This document shows, piece after piece, positions 39,497 to 48,641 of a DNA stretch of 64,000 nt (position 1 is the first letter of the stretch; every line of letters starts with the position of its first letter). Under the pieces are notes generated by a model, which worked only from the letters and a program-made list of their open reading frames with translations, ran no database searches and was not told where the DNA came from. Both the position numbers and the translations under genes were made by a program. Source of the stretch: Planctomycetota bacterium (GTDB lineage Bacteria > Planctomycetota > JACQVV01 > JASMLP01); contig JASMLP010000143.1 in the NCBI GenBank assembly GCA_030748635.1, positions 25,049 to 89,048 of the forward strand, given 5' to 3'.

Positions 39497-41698
39497 ATGA
39501 CCACTTCAAAACGTAGCAAAATAAAGCAACTGGGATGGTTGATCGTAGGGTTGACCTTTCTCACCGCCGTGGGCTGTATGCCTGGCGGTTCCTCCTCTTC
39601 CTCCTCCTCGGCCAAGCCGATCGAGATCCGATCTCCTCAAGAGGGGCAGACGACTTCCCAGACCACCTTCGAGGTCGCGCTGAACCAGTCGTTTCAGCCC
39701 TCCTCGCTCTCCATCTCGCTGAATGGCAAGACATTGCCTTCGACTTCCTATACGCTTTCCTCTTCGTCTCAGGGCAAGGTCGTACGTGGAGACTTCAAAC
39801 TCGGTAATCCGTTGGCTGGGCGTCTCAATCGCTTTGAAGTGCAAGCTTTGAGTACCAGCGGCATGATGAATGTCGGTCGTACGAATTTCACCTATTCGAT
39901 TCCTTCCAGCGGCGGGACCTCCGGGTCGGGCTCGACGAACGGAACCGGTACGACGACTCAGCCGACCGTTCCACCGGTGGTTCACGTTGTAGATACTGTA
40001 CCCCCGAGTCTCAATCTCCTGACCCCCCATCGTGGCGATTTTGTCGCTGTGGGCCAGAAACTCGTGATTACCGGTACCGCTGTGGACAATGTGGCGGTGA
40101 CTCGTCTCGAACTTTCGGTCGATGGGGGAGCCCGTTCGGATCAGAGTTCTCTCCTGGTCGCTTCGAACGGTTCTTTTCAACTGGATACCACCTTTCAGTC
40201 TTGCGGACTTCATCGAGTCAAGATCTACGCTCTCGATGCGGCCGGGAACACTGCGTTTCAGAAAGTTTCGGTTTACGTGGGAATGGCCTCCAGCGTGGCT
40301 CAGGTACCTCACGGGGCGGAAGTTTCTCTTTCGGCCAATGGACTTCATAAACTAGGTGAAACTCTCGAATTGTCCCTCCACCCTTCCAAGTACAATCCTT
40401 CCAAAGTTTTCGGGTCATTCAATCCCGTGTGGAAAGGGGGCGTGAGCTTCATCCAGGGACAACTCGATGTCACCAAGGCCACTTGGAAAGGAGTTGACCT
40501 GGATTTTCAGGCGGCTCAGGGAGGTGTTCAGGTTGGTGCCAAAATCGATGATCTTGTGATTCATGTGAAAGCGCGGGTGAAGGCCCTTTTCACGATCACC
40601 ATCAGCGGGACCTTGTCGATGAAGAAGGTCGATTACAACGGCCTGGGCTACATTTCCAAGTCAAACGGCGGTTTGGCAACCGTCAGTATTCCCAATCCCA
40701 AATTACAGTTGCAAGGTTTTCGCTTCGACATCCGTCGTTTTCCGGGTGTTCTGGAGAGGATCGCGAGTCCCTATGTCGGCCGTTTCATCGAAGGCCGTGT
40801 CACCCAGATGATTCGGACAGAAGTTGCGGAGAAACTGGCCAAGACTTTCAATCAGATGACCGCTCTTCAGAAAGATGTAAAGGTCGCGGGGCAGGACTTC
40901 AATCTTCAGGCGGGAGTCGCCCAGGTCCAATTCAATACGACCGGTGGCAATCTGATGGCCGATGTCGGAATGCAGGCGAAGACTCCCAGCAATCCCAACG
41001 CCATCGCTCTTCAGGGATATTTGTCCACCAGCAATAGCTATCAGCCTCATCTCGGTTCCACTCGAGATCTGTCTCTGGCTGTCGATGATGACACTCTCAA
41101 TCAGGCCCTCTATGAAGGCTATCGAGCCGGGGCTACCAATATCGAGTGGGAGAAAACGCTACAGCTTTCGGGTGTGACTCATCAGTTGAGCGTCGCTTTT
41201 CTGAACGCCTATCTCGGTTCCTCTTGGGCTGCAACAGCTGGTCTTTCCAGCGGCTTGCCGATCTCGATCGATGTCAACCCGCTGCTGGCCCCGGTGGTTA
41301 CGATCGGTTCTGGGCAGTTGGTGAAGTTCCAGGCTCACGACGTGTTTATCGATATTTATGTGGGTCCAAGGGCCAGTCGTCAGAAGCTTTTCAGTTTCCG
41401 TGCGGATCTTGAGGTGGCTGTGACGCAACTCGGATTTGATCCCAAGCTGGGCACGATCAAGCTGGGGTTGGATCCCAATCGAGCTGTCATCGATTTCGAG
41501 GTTGTCAATCAACCGATGGTGACGCTGGCGCTCCAGCAGTTCCAGACGTTGGTTCCGACTTTGGTGCGCGCCGCTCTTCCTCGTCTCACGGAGTCGATCG
41601 AAAAGAAGCCGATTACCGAGTTGACTGGATTGCCGGTCCAGAATGTACAGATCTCCTCGGGTGCCGATCACCTCAAGGTCGAGCTCGACTTCAAGTAG
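39497..41698 (+). CDS. lipoprotein with Ig-like domains and a putative TULIP/BPI-like lipid-binding region
   Basis: Start trimmed to ATG 39497 with AAGGAG upstream; lipobox LTAVGC then poly-Ser; Ig-like VPPSLNLLTPHRGDFVAVGQKLVITGTAVDNVAVTRLELSVDG; remainder beta-rich with amphipathic helices. Confidence 0.75.
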   Translation: MTTSKRSKIKQLGWLIVGLTFLTAVGCMPGGSSSSSSSAKPIEIRSPQEGQTTSQTTFEVALNQSFQPSSLSISLNGKTLPSTSYTLSSSSQGKVVRGDFKLGNPLAGRLNRFEVQALSTSGMMNVGRTNFTYSIPSSGGTSGSGSTNGTGTTTQPTVPPVVHVVDTVPPSLNLLTPHRGDFVAVGQKLVITGTAVDNVAVTRLELSVDGGARSDQSSLLVASNGSFQLDTTFQSCGLHRVKIYALDAAGNTAFQKVSVYVGMASSVAQVPHGAEVSLSANGLHKLGETLELSLHPSKYNPSKVFGSFNPVWKGGVSFIQGQLDVTKATWKGVDLDFQAAQGGVQVGAKIDDLVIHVKARVKALFTITISGTLSMKKVDYNGLGYISKSNGGLATVSIPNPKLQLQGFRFDIRRFPGVLERIASPYVGRFIEGRVTQMIRTEVAEKLAKTFNQMTALQKDVKVAGQDFNLQAGVAQVQFNTTGGNLMADVGMQAKTPSNPNAIALQGYLSTSNSYQPHLGSTRDLSLAVDDDTLNQALYEGYRAGATNIEWEKTLQLSGVTHQLSVAFLNAYLGSSWAATAGLSSGLPISIDVNPLLAPVVTIGSGQLVKFQAHDVFIDIYVGPRASRQKLFSFRADLEVAVTQLGFDPKLGTIKLGLDPNRAVIDFEVVNQPMVTLALQQFQTLVPTLVRAALPRLTESIEKKPITELTGLPVQNVQISSGADHLKVELDFK

Positions 41699-41728
41699 TC
41701 GGAACCGACCGGTTTCATGTCGAATTCT

Positions 41729-41756
41729 CGAGCGAGGGTCCTCCCTCGCTCGTTTT
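41729..41756 (+). terminator. intrinsic terminator
   Basis: Perfect CGAGCGAGGG-TCCT-CCCTCGCTCG stem followed by TTTT, just after the lipoprotein stop. Confidence 0.85.
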
Positions 41757-41791
41757 ATGTCTCGAGAGTGAGGGAGTCGGGTGAAGAACTC

Positions 41792-43591
41792 CTACTCGGG
41801 AGGCGCTGATTGAGTGCGCGGTCGGAGCTGTCGGATTTCCGGAATCGAATCTCCTTCGGTACGAATTTCGATGTTCCAGATGTCAAACTCCTCCAGAAAC
41901 CGTTTTCGGTGAGCGGTTTCAAGCGGTAGGAGAGTTTGGTTGTGGTGTGTCTGGCCGTCCGGGGTTCTGATCAATGGATCACCAATAGTCCAGCCGTCTT
42001 GCTGGTTGGCCAGACGAAAGAGTAGCCAGGTCCAGTCACCGTTGGAGTGTTTGTAGGCGGCGACTCTCAAAAGAGAGGCTTCTTTGGGGCGTAATTGCGA
42101 CCAGAAAGCCTTTTCGAGATCAAACTGGAACGTGTCACGTTGGCGATTGTCCCTTCGGAAATCTTTGTGTCTGCTTCTTTGGCTGAAAAGGTGAAGAAGG
42201 TTGGCGCCTTTTTCCAGGTAGGTTTCGTATTCGTGTTCAACCTTTGCTCGAACACGGTCTATGTCCGGAGAAACGGGCGTATGGCGAAGTAAGAAAAAAG
42301 TGGTGGGTGCTCCGACGAGTGCAACGATCGAGAGTAAAACAGCAAGGCGGTGAGGGGAGGATGTTTTCTCGTTATTCTCTGGTGATACGGGGAGCGAGAG
42401 AGTACACGTCAGGAGGGTTGCGAGGAGGATGAAATCGACCAGGCCAGGAAACCACTCGAAATGAAGAAAGGGCTGGACGTTTGCCAAGGATTGGGCGTCC
42501 AAGGCCATCAGAAAACAGGATTGGGTCAGCCCAAAAACCGCTCCGATCCCAAGAGGCCAGCGAGTTTCGTAGATGAGTTTTCGGCCGCCTTTCCAAAGGA
42601 GAGCCAGCGGAAGGAAGAGAGGGGTGCTGATGCGAAGGGCCAGATGTTTCCAGGAAACGGAACCGGATTCAGGCCATTGAAGAAGGCTGAGTCTGGCCAG
42701 AACGACAGCAAGAGCGCCGTACCAACCCCATCGGCCGCTCAGAGCGATATAGGTGAGAAGCGCGAGGGTGAAGCAAGCGAGGAGAAGGTTTCCCAGGAGG
42801 GGGATGAAGCGTGACCCGACGGAGCGAGTCGGTTGAGGTCGTGGGGTGCGGGGGGATACGAACTTCAGGAGGATATTCGGAATAAGCATGAAGAGCAGGA
42901 GGCCACCAATGGCCAGACCGATTCCCCCCAGTCGCATAGAGCCTGGAATCTCCTGTCTCTGGAGGGTCCAGGAGTCGGGTGGGAACGGTTGTTTGCCGAC
43001 GGCTTCATCCGGAGAGCTACTTTGAACCAGGTGGCCGGGGTACCAGGTTGAGCGTTCGTCCGGACGTTGATGAGTTTTCATCCATACACAAAAAGGCCCT
43101 CCACCTTCGCTGTTGATGAGAGGAATCCACCAGCCTCCTCCTTCGGCGGGGGTGAGGCGTTTTCTGTCCGGTTTACCAAAGAGTCGGACCAGGGTGTCGG
43201 AGGGGGGAGGATTCCACTCTCTCAGCGTGCCAGGGACTGGAAAGGACGGACGGTTGGAAAGCCTCTCGATATCACGAAGGACCAGGTATCTTCCCGCCAT
43301 AAGAAGGCCAGGGATCATCAGAAAGGCCAGGATCCAAACTCCTCGTCGTTCGCCAATTTCTCTCCATTTCAGGCCTGGCCGACGGTGATTGAGGAGCAGG
43401 ATGAAAAGGGATAAGAGTCCGATTCCCCACGAAATCGGGATTACGCGATTCTCTTCCGGGCGGACCAGGGACCAGGAAACCGCGGCAGCGACCAAGGCGG
43501 CATAGAAGACGAGTACCGAACCAGGTTGAAGACCGGGTTGAGGAGTGGTGTCGAGAGCCGGTTTGGGGGGAGATAAGGAATGTTCTGTCAT
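41792..43591 (-). CDS. polytopic membrane protein of unknown function
   Basis: Start trimmed to ATG 43591 (MTEHSLSPPKPALD); about 9-10 hydrophobic segments plus a soluble insert and soluble C-terminal domain. Confidence 0.65.
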   Translation of the reverse strand: MTEHSLSPPKPALDTTPQPGLQPGSVLVFYAALVAAAVSWSLVRPEENRVIPISWGIGLLSLFILLLNHRRPGLKWREIGERRGVWILAFLMIPGLLMAGRYLVLRDIERLSNRPSFPVPGTLREWNPPPSDTLVRLFGKPDRKRLTPAEGGGWWIPLINSEGGGPFCVWMKTHQRPDERSTWYPGHLVQSSSPDEAVGKQPFPPDSWTLQRQEIPGSMRLGGIGLAIGGLLLFMLIPNILLKFVSPRTPRPQPTRSVGSRFIPLLGNLLLACFTLALLTYIALSGRWGWYGALAVVLARLSLLQWPESGSVSWKHLALRISTPLFLPLALLWKGGRKLIYETRWPLGIGAVFGLTQSCFLMALDAQSLANVQPFLHFEWFPGLVDFILLATLLTCTLSLPVSPENNEKTSSPHRLAVLLSIVALVGAPTTFFLLRHTPVSPDIDRVRAKVEHEYETYLEKGANLLHLFSQRSRHKDFRRDNRQRDTFQFDLEKAFWSQLRPKEASLLRVAAYKHSNGDWTWLLFRLANQQDGWTIGDPLIRTPDGQTHHNQTLLPLETAHRKRFLEEFDIWNIEIRTEGDSIPEIRQLRPRTQSAPPE

Positions 43592-43683
43592 GGTCCTTCG
43601 TTCCGTGATGACGGCCGTGATGACGGAAAAGGCCACAGACTATTCCTGTCAGTCGTTCGATGCAACTCGATTAGAGTGGATCT

Positions 43684-44523
43684 CTAAGGAACGACGAAGG
43701 CGTCCCGCTCGAGATGTCGGGAGGCTATCAAGCGGTTTCTCACCTGTTCCGCACGTTGGCGTGAAGAAAAATGTCCGATTCGTACCTGATGAAGGGTTCC
43801 GTTTTTTGACGAACGGATTTCGGTGATGCGGACACCGGAGGCTGAACGCTCCAGTCGTTGGACTAGGCTGTTCGCTCGGTTTTTTTCCTGAAAGACCCCA
43901 ACCTGAATGAAGTAGTAGGGTTCTTCGAGGAGTTTGGCGGCCTGGAAGTGATGGCGGGATTTCGGACACAAGGTTTTCAGTCGTAACAGGAATCGATGAG
44001 CCTGTGTCCAGCGTCCAGATTGACGCGCGATTTCAGCGGCTCGCATGAGAATCTCGTCCGTGGGAAGGTTTCCCAGGTCGGCAGCTCGTTCGTATTGTTC
44101 GAGCGCTTCATCGATCTTTTTCTTGCGCACCAGGATTTCCGCTCGCGCGAGTGCCGCTCTTCCGGGATACAGGCGATCACGGTCCGTTTCATCATTGAGT
44201 TTTTGCAGTGCTTTCTCGGCTTCTTCTATATCCCCCAACGAGAGCCACGCTAGTGCGGATTGAAGGTGGATTCGGCAGCGCTCCGAGGAGGGGAGGGAGT
44301 TTCCTCGTAGGTTTTCATACTGTCTCAACGAGAGAGAGTAACGGCCGTGAAGATAGTGTTCATCGGCGGTATCGCAGAGGATATTTTGACTCTCGATAGA
44401 TCCGGGGCCGATCGAACACCCGGTGCTGGATAAAAGCAAAAGAAGTGTCCCGCACCCAACAAAGAGGGGGCGGGACAACATCACGGGGGAAGGAAGTTTT
44501 TGGGCTGTTTTGTGGGCTTGCAT
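43684..44523 (-). CDS. SPOR-domain TPR lipoprotein
   Basis: Start trimmed to ATG 44523; lipobox LSSTGC; TPR-like repeats; SPOR YYFIQVGVFQEKNRANSLVQRLERSASGVRI...VRIGHFSSRQRAEQVRNRL. Confidence 0.85.
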   Translation of the reverse strand: MQAHKTAQKLPSPVMLSRPLFVGCGTLLLLLSSTGCSIGPGSIESQNILCDTADEHYLHGRYSLSLRQYENLRGNSLPSSERCRIHLQSALAWLSLGDIEEAEKALQKLNDETDRDRLYPGRAALARAEILVRKKKIDEALEQYERAADLGNLPTDEILMRAAEIARQSGRWTQAHRFLLRLKTLCPKSRHHFQAAKLLEEPYYFIQVGVFQEKNRANSLVQRLERSASGVRITEIRSSKNGTLHQVRIGHFSSRQRAEQVRNRLIASRHLERDAFVVP

Positions 44524-44647
44524 CGAGTCCGTCTCGGTCGGGAATCTTCGTCGCTTGCCCCAACCCATTGGGGAAGACTACGGACGATTGACTTGGAGTC
44601 AAATCGTGACTTTACGGATGTGATGAAAGTTCCCGATATCACGTTAG

Positions 44648-44670
44648 GAAATTCGAGAATTTCTTTTTTT
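44648..44670 (+). terminator. intrinsic-terminator-like hairpin with no + strand gene upstream
   Basis: GAAATTC-GA-GAATTTC followed by TTTTTTT. Confidence 0.4.
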
Positions 44671-44742
44671 AGGGCTTAATTTCCCATTTTTGGGGCATCG
44701 ACTCGGAGTGTATGAGGGCCGAGTTTGGAAAATATCGCTTGG

Positions 44743-45879
44743 CTAAAGGAAGCGTGCCGGTCGGAGATCGGTGAGAGGGGGAGTGGAGCGAGTCTGACCG
44801 CTGATGGATTGGGCGATTTGTTGAGCGGCCACCATGCCCAGCAGAAGCCCATGCCCAGAGAATCCACACGCGATAAACCGCCTCGGATTGCCGGGCCAAG
44901 GGCCGATTATGGGGAGATCGTCGGAGGTGAACGTTTCGATACTGGAAGTTACGCTTTCGGTTACGACGGTTTCACCCGGGAAGAGGGATTGAACGGCGTC
45001 GAGTTGATGTTTGTGAATAGCCGGGTGGATCTTCTTTTGGGTTTTCCCACACCCCATGTCGGGTTGGGCGGCCCATCGCATGCCACGTATCAGAAAACGG
45101 CCACAGGGTTTTTGCTGAAAATGATCGTGCCCGAATCGGACGCTGTGGTGGCCGGTCCATCGGTGCGCCAGCGGAGATGTGCGCAGAGTTTGAAGCCGGA
45201 CGGGGTAGATATGGTCGGATAGAGATGGGACAAGTTGCGGGGTATTCCAGCCTGTCGCTAGGTAGACGAATTCGCTCAGTAGGGTCCCAGACGAGGTGAT
45301 AACCTCTTGGGTGCCGTCGGCCTGGGAACCGAGAGACACGACGCCAGAGGACCAGCGAACGTGCACGCCACGAGAGCGGAGAGATCGGATCGAAGCGAAT
45401 GGCCAGGAATCGGTGCTGAATTGAACGGGTCCCGGGAGGTGGAAGCCTTCTCCGAGTGGGTGCGTGCTGGGGATGAAGATGGGTGTATGGCCCCACTTTT
45501 CCCAGAGTTTGGTCGAGTTTTCTATCTCGGCCCGTTCCGCCGGATGGTTGGAATGAAAAGACCAACCGCCGTCGTCTGATGGGATATTGAGTTGAGATAT
45601 CCAATTCCGAAGGGGGGGGAGTGCTGCTCGAGTGACTTCCCAGATCTGTCGACTTCGTTGTTCCCCGAGGGAATGGACCAGTCGGATGGGCAGTTGATGG
45701 GTTCCGGGTGCGAGAAGGCCGATGGTCGAGGAATCGATGTCTTGGATCGTGGAGAATCGGTCGAGAAGAGCGATCGGCCCAACTCCTGCCTCCAGGAGTT
45801 GGTGGGCGGCGAGTCGACCTGTCGATCCGGCGCCAATTACGATGATTGCAAAGCGTTCTGGTGAATGGGGAGAAGGCAT
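44743..45879 (-). CDS. FAD-dependent amino acid oxidoreductase (DadA-like)
   Basis: Start trimmed to ATG 45879; FAIIVIGAGSTGRLAAHQLLEAG dinucleotide fold; DDLPIIGPWPGNPRRFIACGFSGHGLLLGMVAAQQIA C-terminus. Confidence 0.88.
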   Translation of the reverse strand: MPSPHSPERFAIIVIGAGSTGRLAAHQLLEAGVGPIALLDRFSTIQDIDSSTIGLLAPGTHQLPIRLVHSLGEQRSRQIWEVTRAALPPLRNWISQLNIPSDDGGWSFHSNHPAERAEIENSTKLWEKWGHTPIFIPSTHPLGEGFHLPGPVQFSTDSWPFASIRSLRSRGVHVRWSSGVVSLGSQADGTQEVITSSGTLLSEFVYLATGWNTPQLVPSLSDHIYPVRLQTLRTSPLAHRWTGHHSVRFGHDHFQQKPCGRFLIRGMRWAAQPDMGCGKTQKKIHPAIHKHQLDAVQSLFPGETVVTESVTSSIETFTSDDLPIIGPWPGNPRRFIACGFSGHGLLLGMVAAQQIAQSISGQTRSTPPLTDLRPARFL

Positions 45880-45964
45880 GGGGTGGGTTTCCTGAGAAAC
45901 TGTCTGAGCAATAACCCTGAGGAAAGAACCTATCCGAGGGCGGCATCCAGTACAATCCTTCCTC

Positions 45965-47017
45965 ATGACGGACCATCGCTCCGACTTCCTCTTCGATTTG
46001 CCCGCCGATCTCATCGCTCAGAACCCGCTGCCCACGCGAGATAGTAGTCGTTTGATGCACTTGCCCGTAAAGCGGGGGAATCTGTCTCATCATCGGTTTC
46101 GTGATTTGCCTGATCTGCTCGCTCCGGGGGATCTACTCGTAGCCAATGATGTAAGGGTGCGACCTGCTCGCCTGGTAGGTAAACGTTCTACGGGGGGCCG
46201 GGTGGAATGTCTGGTCCTTTTCCTGGATGTGGATGGTACGAGTGAAGTTCTTCTGAAAAGCGGCCGTGGTCCCAGTCCCGGTGAACAGTTATCGTTCGAG
46301 GAGGGACACTGTGTGGCCACAGTCGAGAGTTCTCTTGGAAAAGGTCGGTGGAGAATCCGGTTTGAAGCAGGACCCGATACCCCTGCGCTACTCGATGCGT
46401 GGGGACGCGCCCCTCTTCCTCCCTACATTCGGCGACGGGGTGAAGATCTTGTGAGTCGAGGAGAGGACAGTCGTCGGTATCAGACGATCTATGCTCGAGG
46501 AGAAGCGAATGCCGTAGCCGCCCCCACTGCGGGTTTACACTTTACTCCCGAGCTTCTGGGCTGTCTGCAAGAGAAGGGGGTGGAGTGGTCCACCCTCCGT
46601 CTGGATGTTGGTGAAGGAACGTTTCGTCCGGTCTCCGAGGAGGATCTGGATCGACACAAAATGCATAGGGAGAGTTTCGAACTTCCCCACGCGACAGAAA
46701 TGGCGATCGAGCGGGCTCGCGTCCGTGGAGGGCGGGTGATTGCCGTGGGGACGACTTCCTGTCGTGTCCTCGAAACCTGTGGTGTGGGGTCAGGACGGGT
46801 GAAGGCTTCTTCGGGACAGGCCGATCTGTTTATTCGGCCTTCTTATCGGTTCCGGGTGATCGATGGATTGATAACCAACTTCCATCTTCCTGGGTCCACG
46901 CTTCTCATGTTGGTGGCCGCTCTGGGAGGGCGAGAGCGGGTTCTTGACGCTTATGAAGAGGCGACGAAGCGCTCCTATCGTTTTTACAGTTATGGGGATG
47001 CCATGCTCCTCCTCTGA
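45965..47017 (+). CDS. queA: S-adenosylmethionine:tRNA ribosyltransferase-isomerase
   Basis: FDLPADLIAQNPLPTRDSSRLM, AVAAPTAGLHFTPELL, LRLDVGEGTFRPV, FIRPSYRFRVIDGLITNFHLPGSTLLMLVAAL. Confidence 0.97.
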   Translation: MTDHRSDFLFDLPADLIAQNPLPTRDSSRLMHLPVKRGNLSHHRFRDLPDLLAPGDLLVANDVRVRPARLVGKRSTGGRVECLVLFLDVDGTSEVLLKSGRGPSPGEQLSFEEGHCVATVESSLGKGRWRIRFEAGPDTPALLDAWGRAPLPPYIRRRGEDLVSRGEDSRRYQTIYARGEANAVAAPTAGLHFTPELLGCLQEKGVEWSTLRLDVGEGTFRPVSEEDLDRHKMHRESFELPHATEMAIERARVRGGRVIAVGTTSCRVLETCGVGSGRVKASSGQADLFIRPSYRFRVIDGLITNFHLPGSTLLMLVAALGGRERVLDAYEEATKRSYRFYSYGDAMLLL

Positions 47018-47052
47018 CCGGATCGATTTCTCATGACAATTGACGGTTTGAT

Positions 47053-47901
47053 TTGATCGAACTATCTTGGCGCGAACAGATTCTTCCTTTTAGGAACGGC
47101 TCATTGCTAAAGCTCTACTCTCTGATCGTCGTCGGTTTTTGGATTTTGATGATGGTTTTTCTCGTGCAACGGGAAATATTGCCCGAGATGGTTCCCGTAC
47201 GGTCGGGATATCAGGCGGTTCTTTCGGATTTGGGGGAAACGCCTCGCCGGGAAAAGATGCGTATCCACTTTCATGGGCAGAGTCTCGGAACGAGCTGGAC
47301 CGAAATGAAACGGACAGGCGAGGGATACCGAATTATTCAGCACGTCAAGTTCTCGACGGATTCGGAGCGGACTTTGGCCGATGGACCGATCGGCACCTCT
47401 TTTCTCCAACTATTGGGTCTTCAGGCGGAGAGTCGAGTAATTCAGGAGATCGGATCTGATTTTCAACTCCGATCTGTTCAGGTCCAGTTCCGTTTGGGGG
47501 GTATGGAAGGACAGGTCGATGGGGTGGTAGAAGGGCATCGGATGCGGCTGATCGGTGGCATGAAGGGGGAATCGGTTCAGGAATCTTTTGTCGATGTTCC
47601 CAAGGGGATGCTCTGGGGGAATCATCTTTCACCCTTGCATGGGATAGGACGTCTTCGGGTCGGGGCGACCTCCCGGTTCGGATCGGTCGACCCCATGACG
47701 AGAGTGAGCACTGTCTATACCACTCAGGTACTCGAACGTCTCACTCCGGTCGCTTGGGAGGGGGGAATGATGGATGTTTTCAAGGTTCAGGTGACTTCTC
47801 GTATGAGTGAATGGTTTTTGGAGATTACCGAGGATGGAACCGTGTTGCGTCAAGATGGGCCCATGGGGCTGTCGATGGTGCGGGAGTCGTTAGGCAAGTG
47901 A
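47053..47901 (+). CDS. membrane-anchored protein of unknown function
   Basis: TTG start, single N-terminal TM (LIVVGFWILMMVFLV), beta-rich body; stop overlaps the GTG start of the ABC ATPase. Confidence 0.6.
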   Translation: MIELSWREQILPFRNGSLLKLYSLIVVGFWILMMVFLVQREILPEMVPVRSGYQAVLSDLGETPRREKMRIHFHGQSLGTSWTEMKRTGEGYRIIQHVKFSTDSERTLADGPIGTSFLQLLGLQAESRVIQEIGSDFQLRSVQVQFRLGGMEGQVDGVVEGHRMRLIGGMKGESVQESFVDVPKGMLWGNHLSPLHGIGRLRVGATSRFGSVDPMTRVSTVYTTQVLERLTPVAWEGGMMDVFKVQVTSRMSEWFLEITEDGTVLRQDGPMGLSMVRESLGK

Positions 47902-48641
47902 TACGGATCGAAGAGTTGGTCAAGAGGTATGGCGGTAAGATCGCTGTCGATCATCTCTCACTGGAAATACCCCCCGGCGAGATATTTGCGCTTCTTGGGC
48001 CCAATGGTGCGGGCAAGACGACAACGGTCAAGATTCTGGTAGGGCTGTTGCAGGCCTGCTCGGGGCGAGTGGAGATTTGTGGTCTCGATGCACGAAGTGA
48101 GAGCATTCGAACTCGACGGAAGATCGCGTACGTTCCCGATCAACCCTATCTTTACGAAAAGCTCACCGGCCGGGAGTTTCTGCTCTTCATGGGGCGGATG
48201 TTTGAAATGAAAGAAGAAGAAATTTCCGCCCGGATCGATGAACTCTCCATATTGTTTGAGATGGAGGGATTTCTGGATCAGCTCTCCGAGAACTATTCCC
48301 ACGGTATGAAACAGCGGGTGGTTTTTTCGAGCGCATTGATGCATCGTCCAGAAGTATTGGTCGTGGATGAGCCGATGGTGGCCTTCGATCCTCGAGGAGC
48401 TCGACTGGTGAAGGATCTACTGCTCGAGGAGGCGCGCAGAGGGTGTGCCGTGTTCGTATCCACGCACTCGTTGGATCTGGTGGAAGAGACCGCGAATCGG
48501 ATCGGCATTCTTCGGGGCGGACGACTCATTGCACTGGGAACGTTCGAGGAGTTGCAGAAGGAGTCGGGTGTCGATGCCCGACTCGAGGATGTTTTTCTGG
48601 AATTGACTCGGGAAGAGGCGGGGGGAAATGAATTCTGCTAG
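47898..48641 (+). CDS. ABC transporter ATP-binding protein
   Basis: Start trimmed to GTG 47898; GPNGAGKTTTVKIL, LSENYSHGMKQRV, VLVVDEPMVAFDP. Confidence 0.92.
   Translation: MIRIEELVKRYGGKIAVDHLSLEIPPGEIFALLGPNGAGKTTTVKILVGLLQACSGRVEICGLDARSESIRTRRKIAYVPDQPYLYEKLTGREFLLFMGRMFEMKEEEISARIDELSILFEMEGFLDQLSENYSHGMKQRVVFSSALMHRPEVLVVDEPMVAFDPRGARLVKDLLLEEARRGCAVFVSTHSLDLVEETANRIGILRGGRLIALGTFEELQKESGVDARLEDVFLELTREEAGGNEFC

Noticed and set aside
44972-46093. 373-aa minus-strand ORF
   Set aside because: Out-of-frame shadow of the DadA-like gene; Arg/Pro/Ser-rich composition without motifs.
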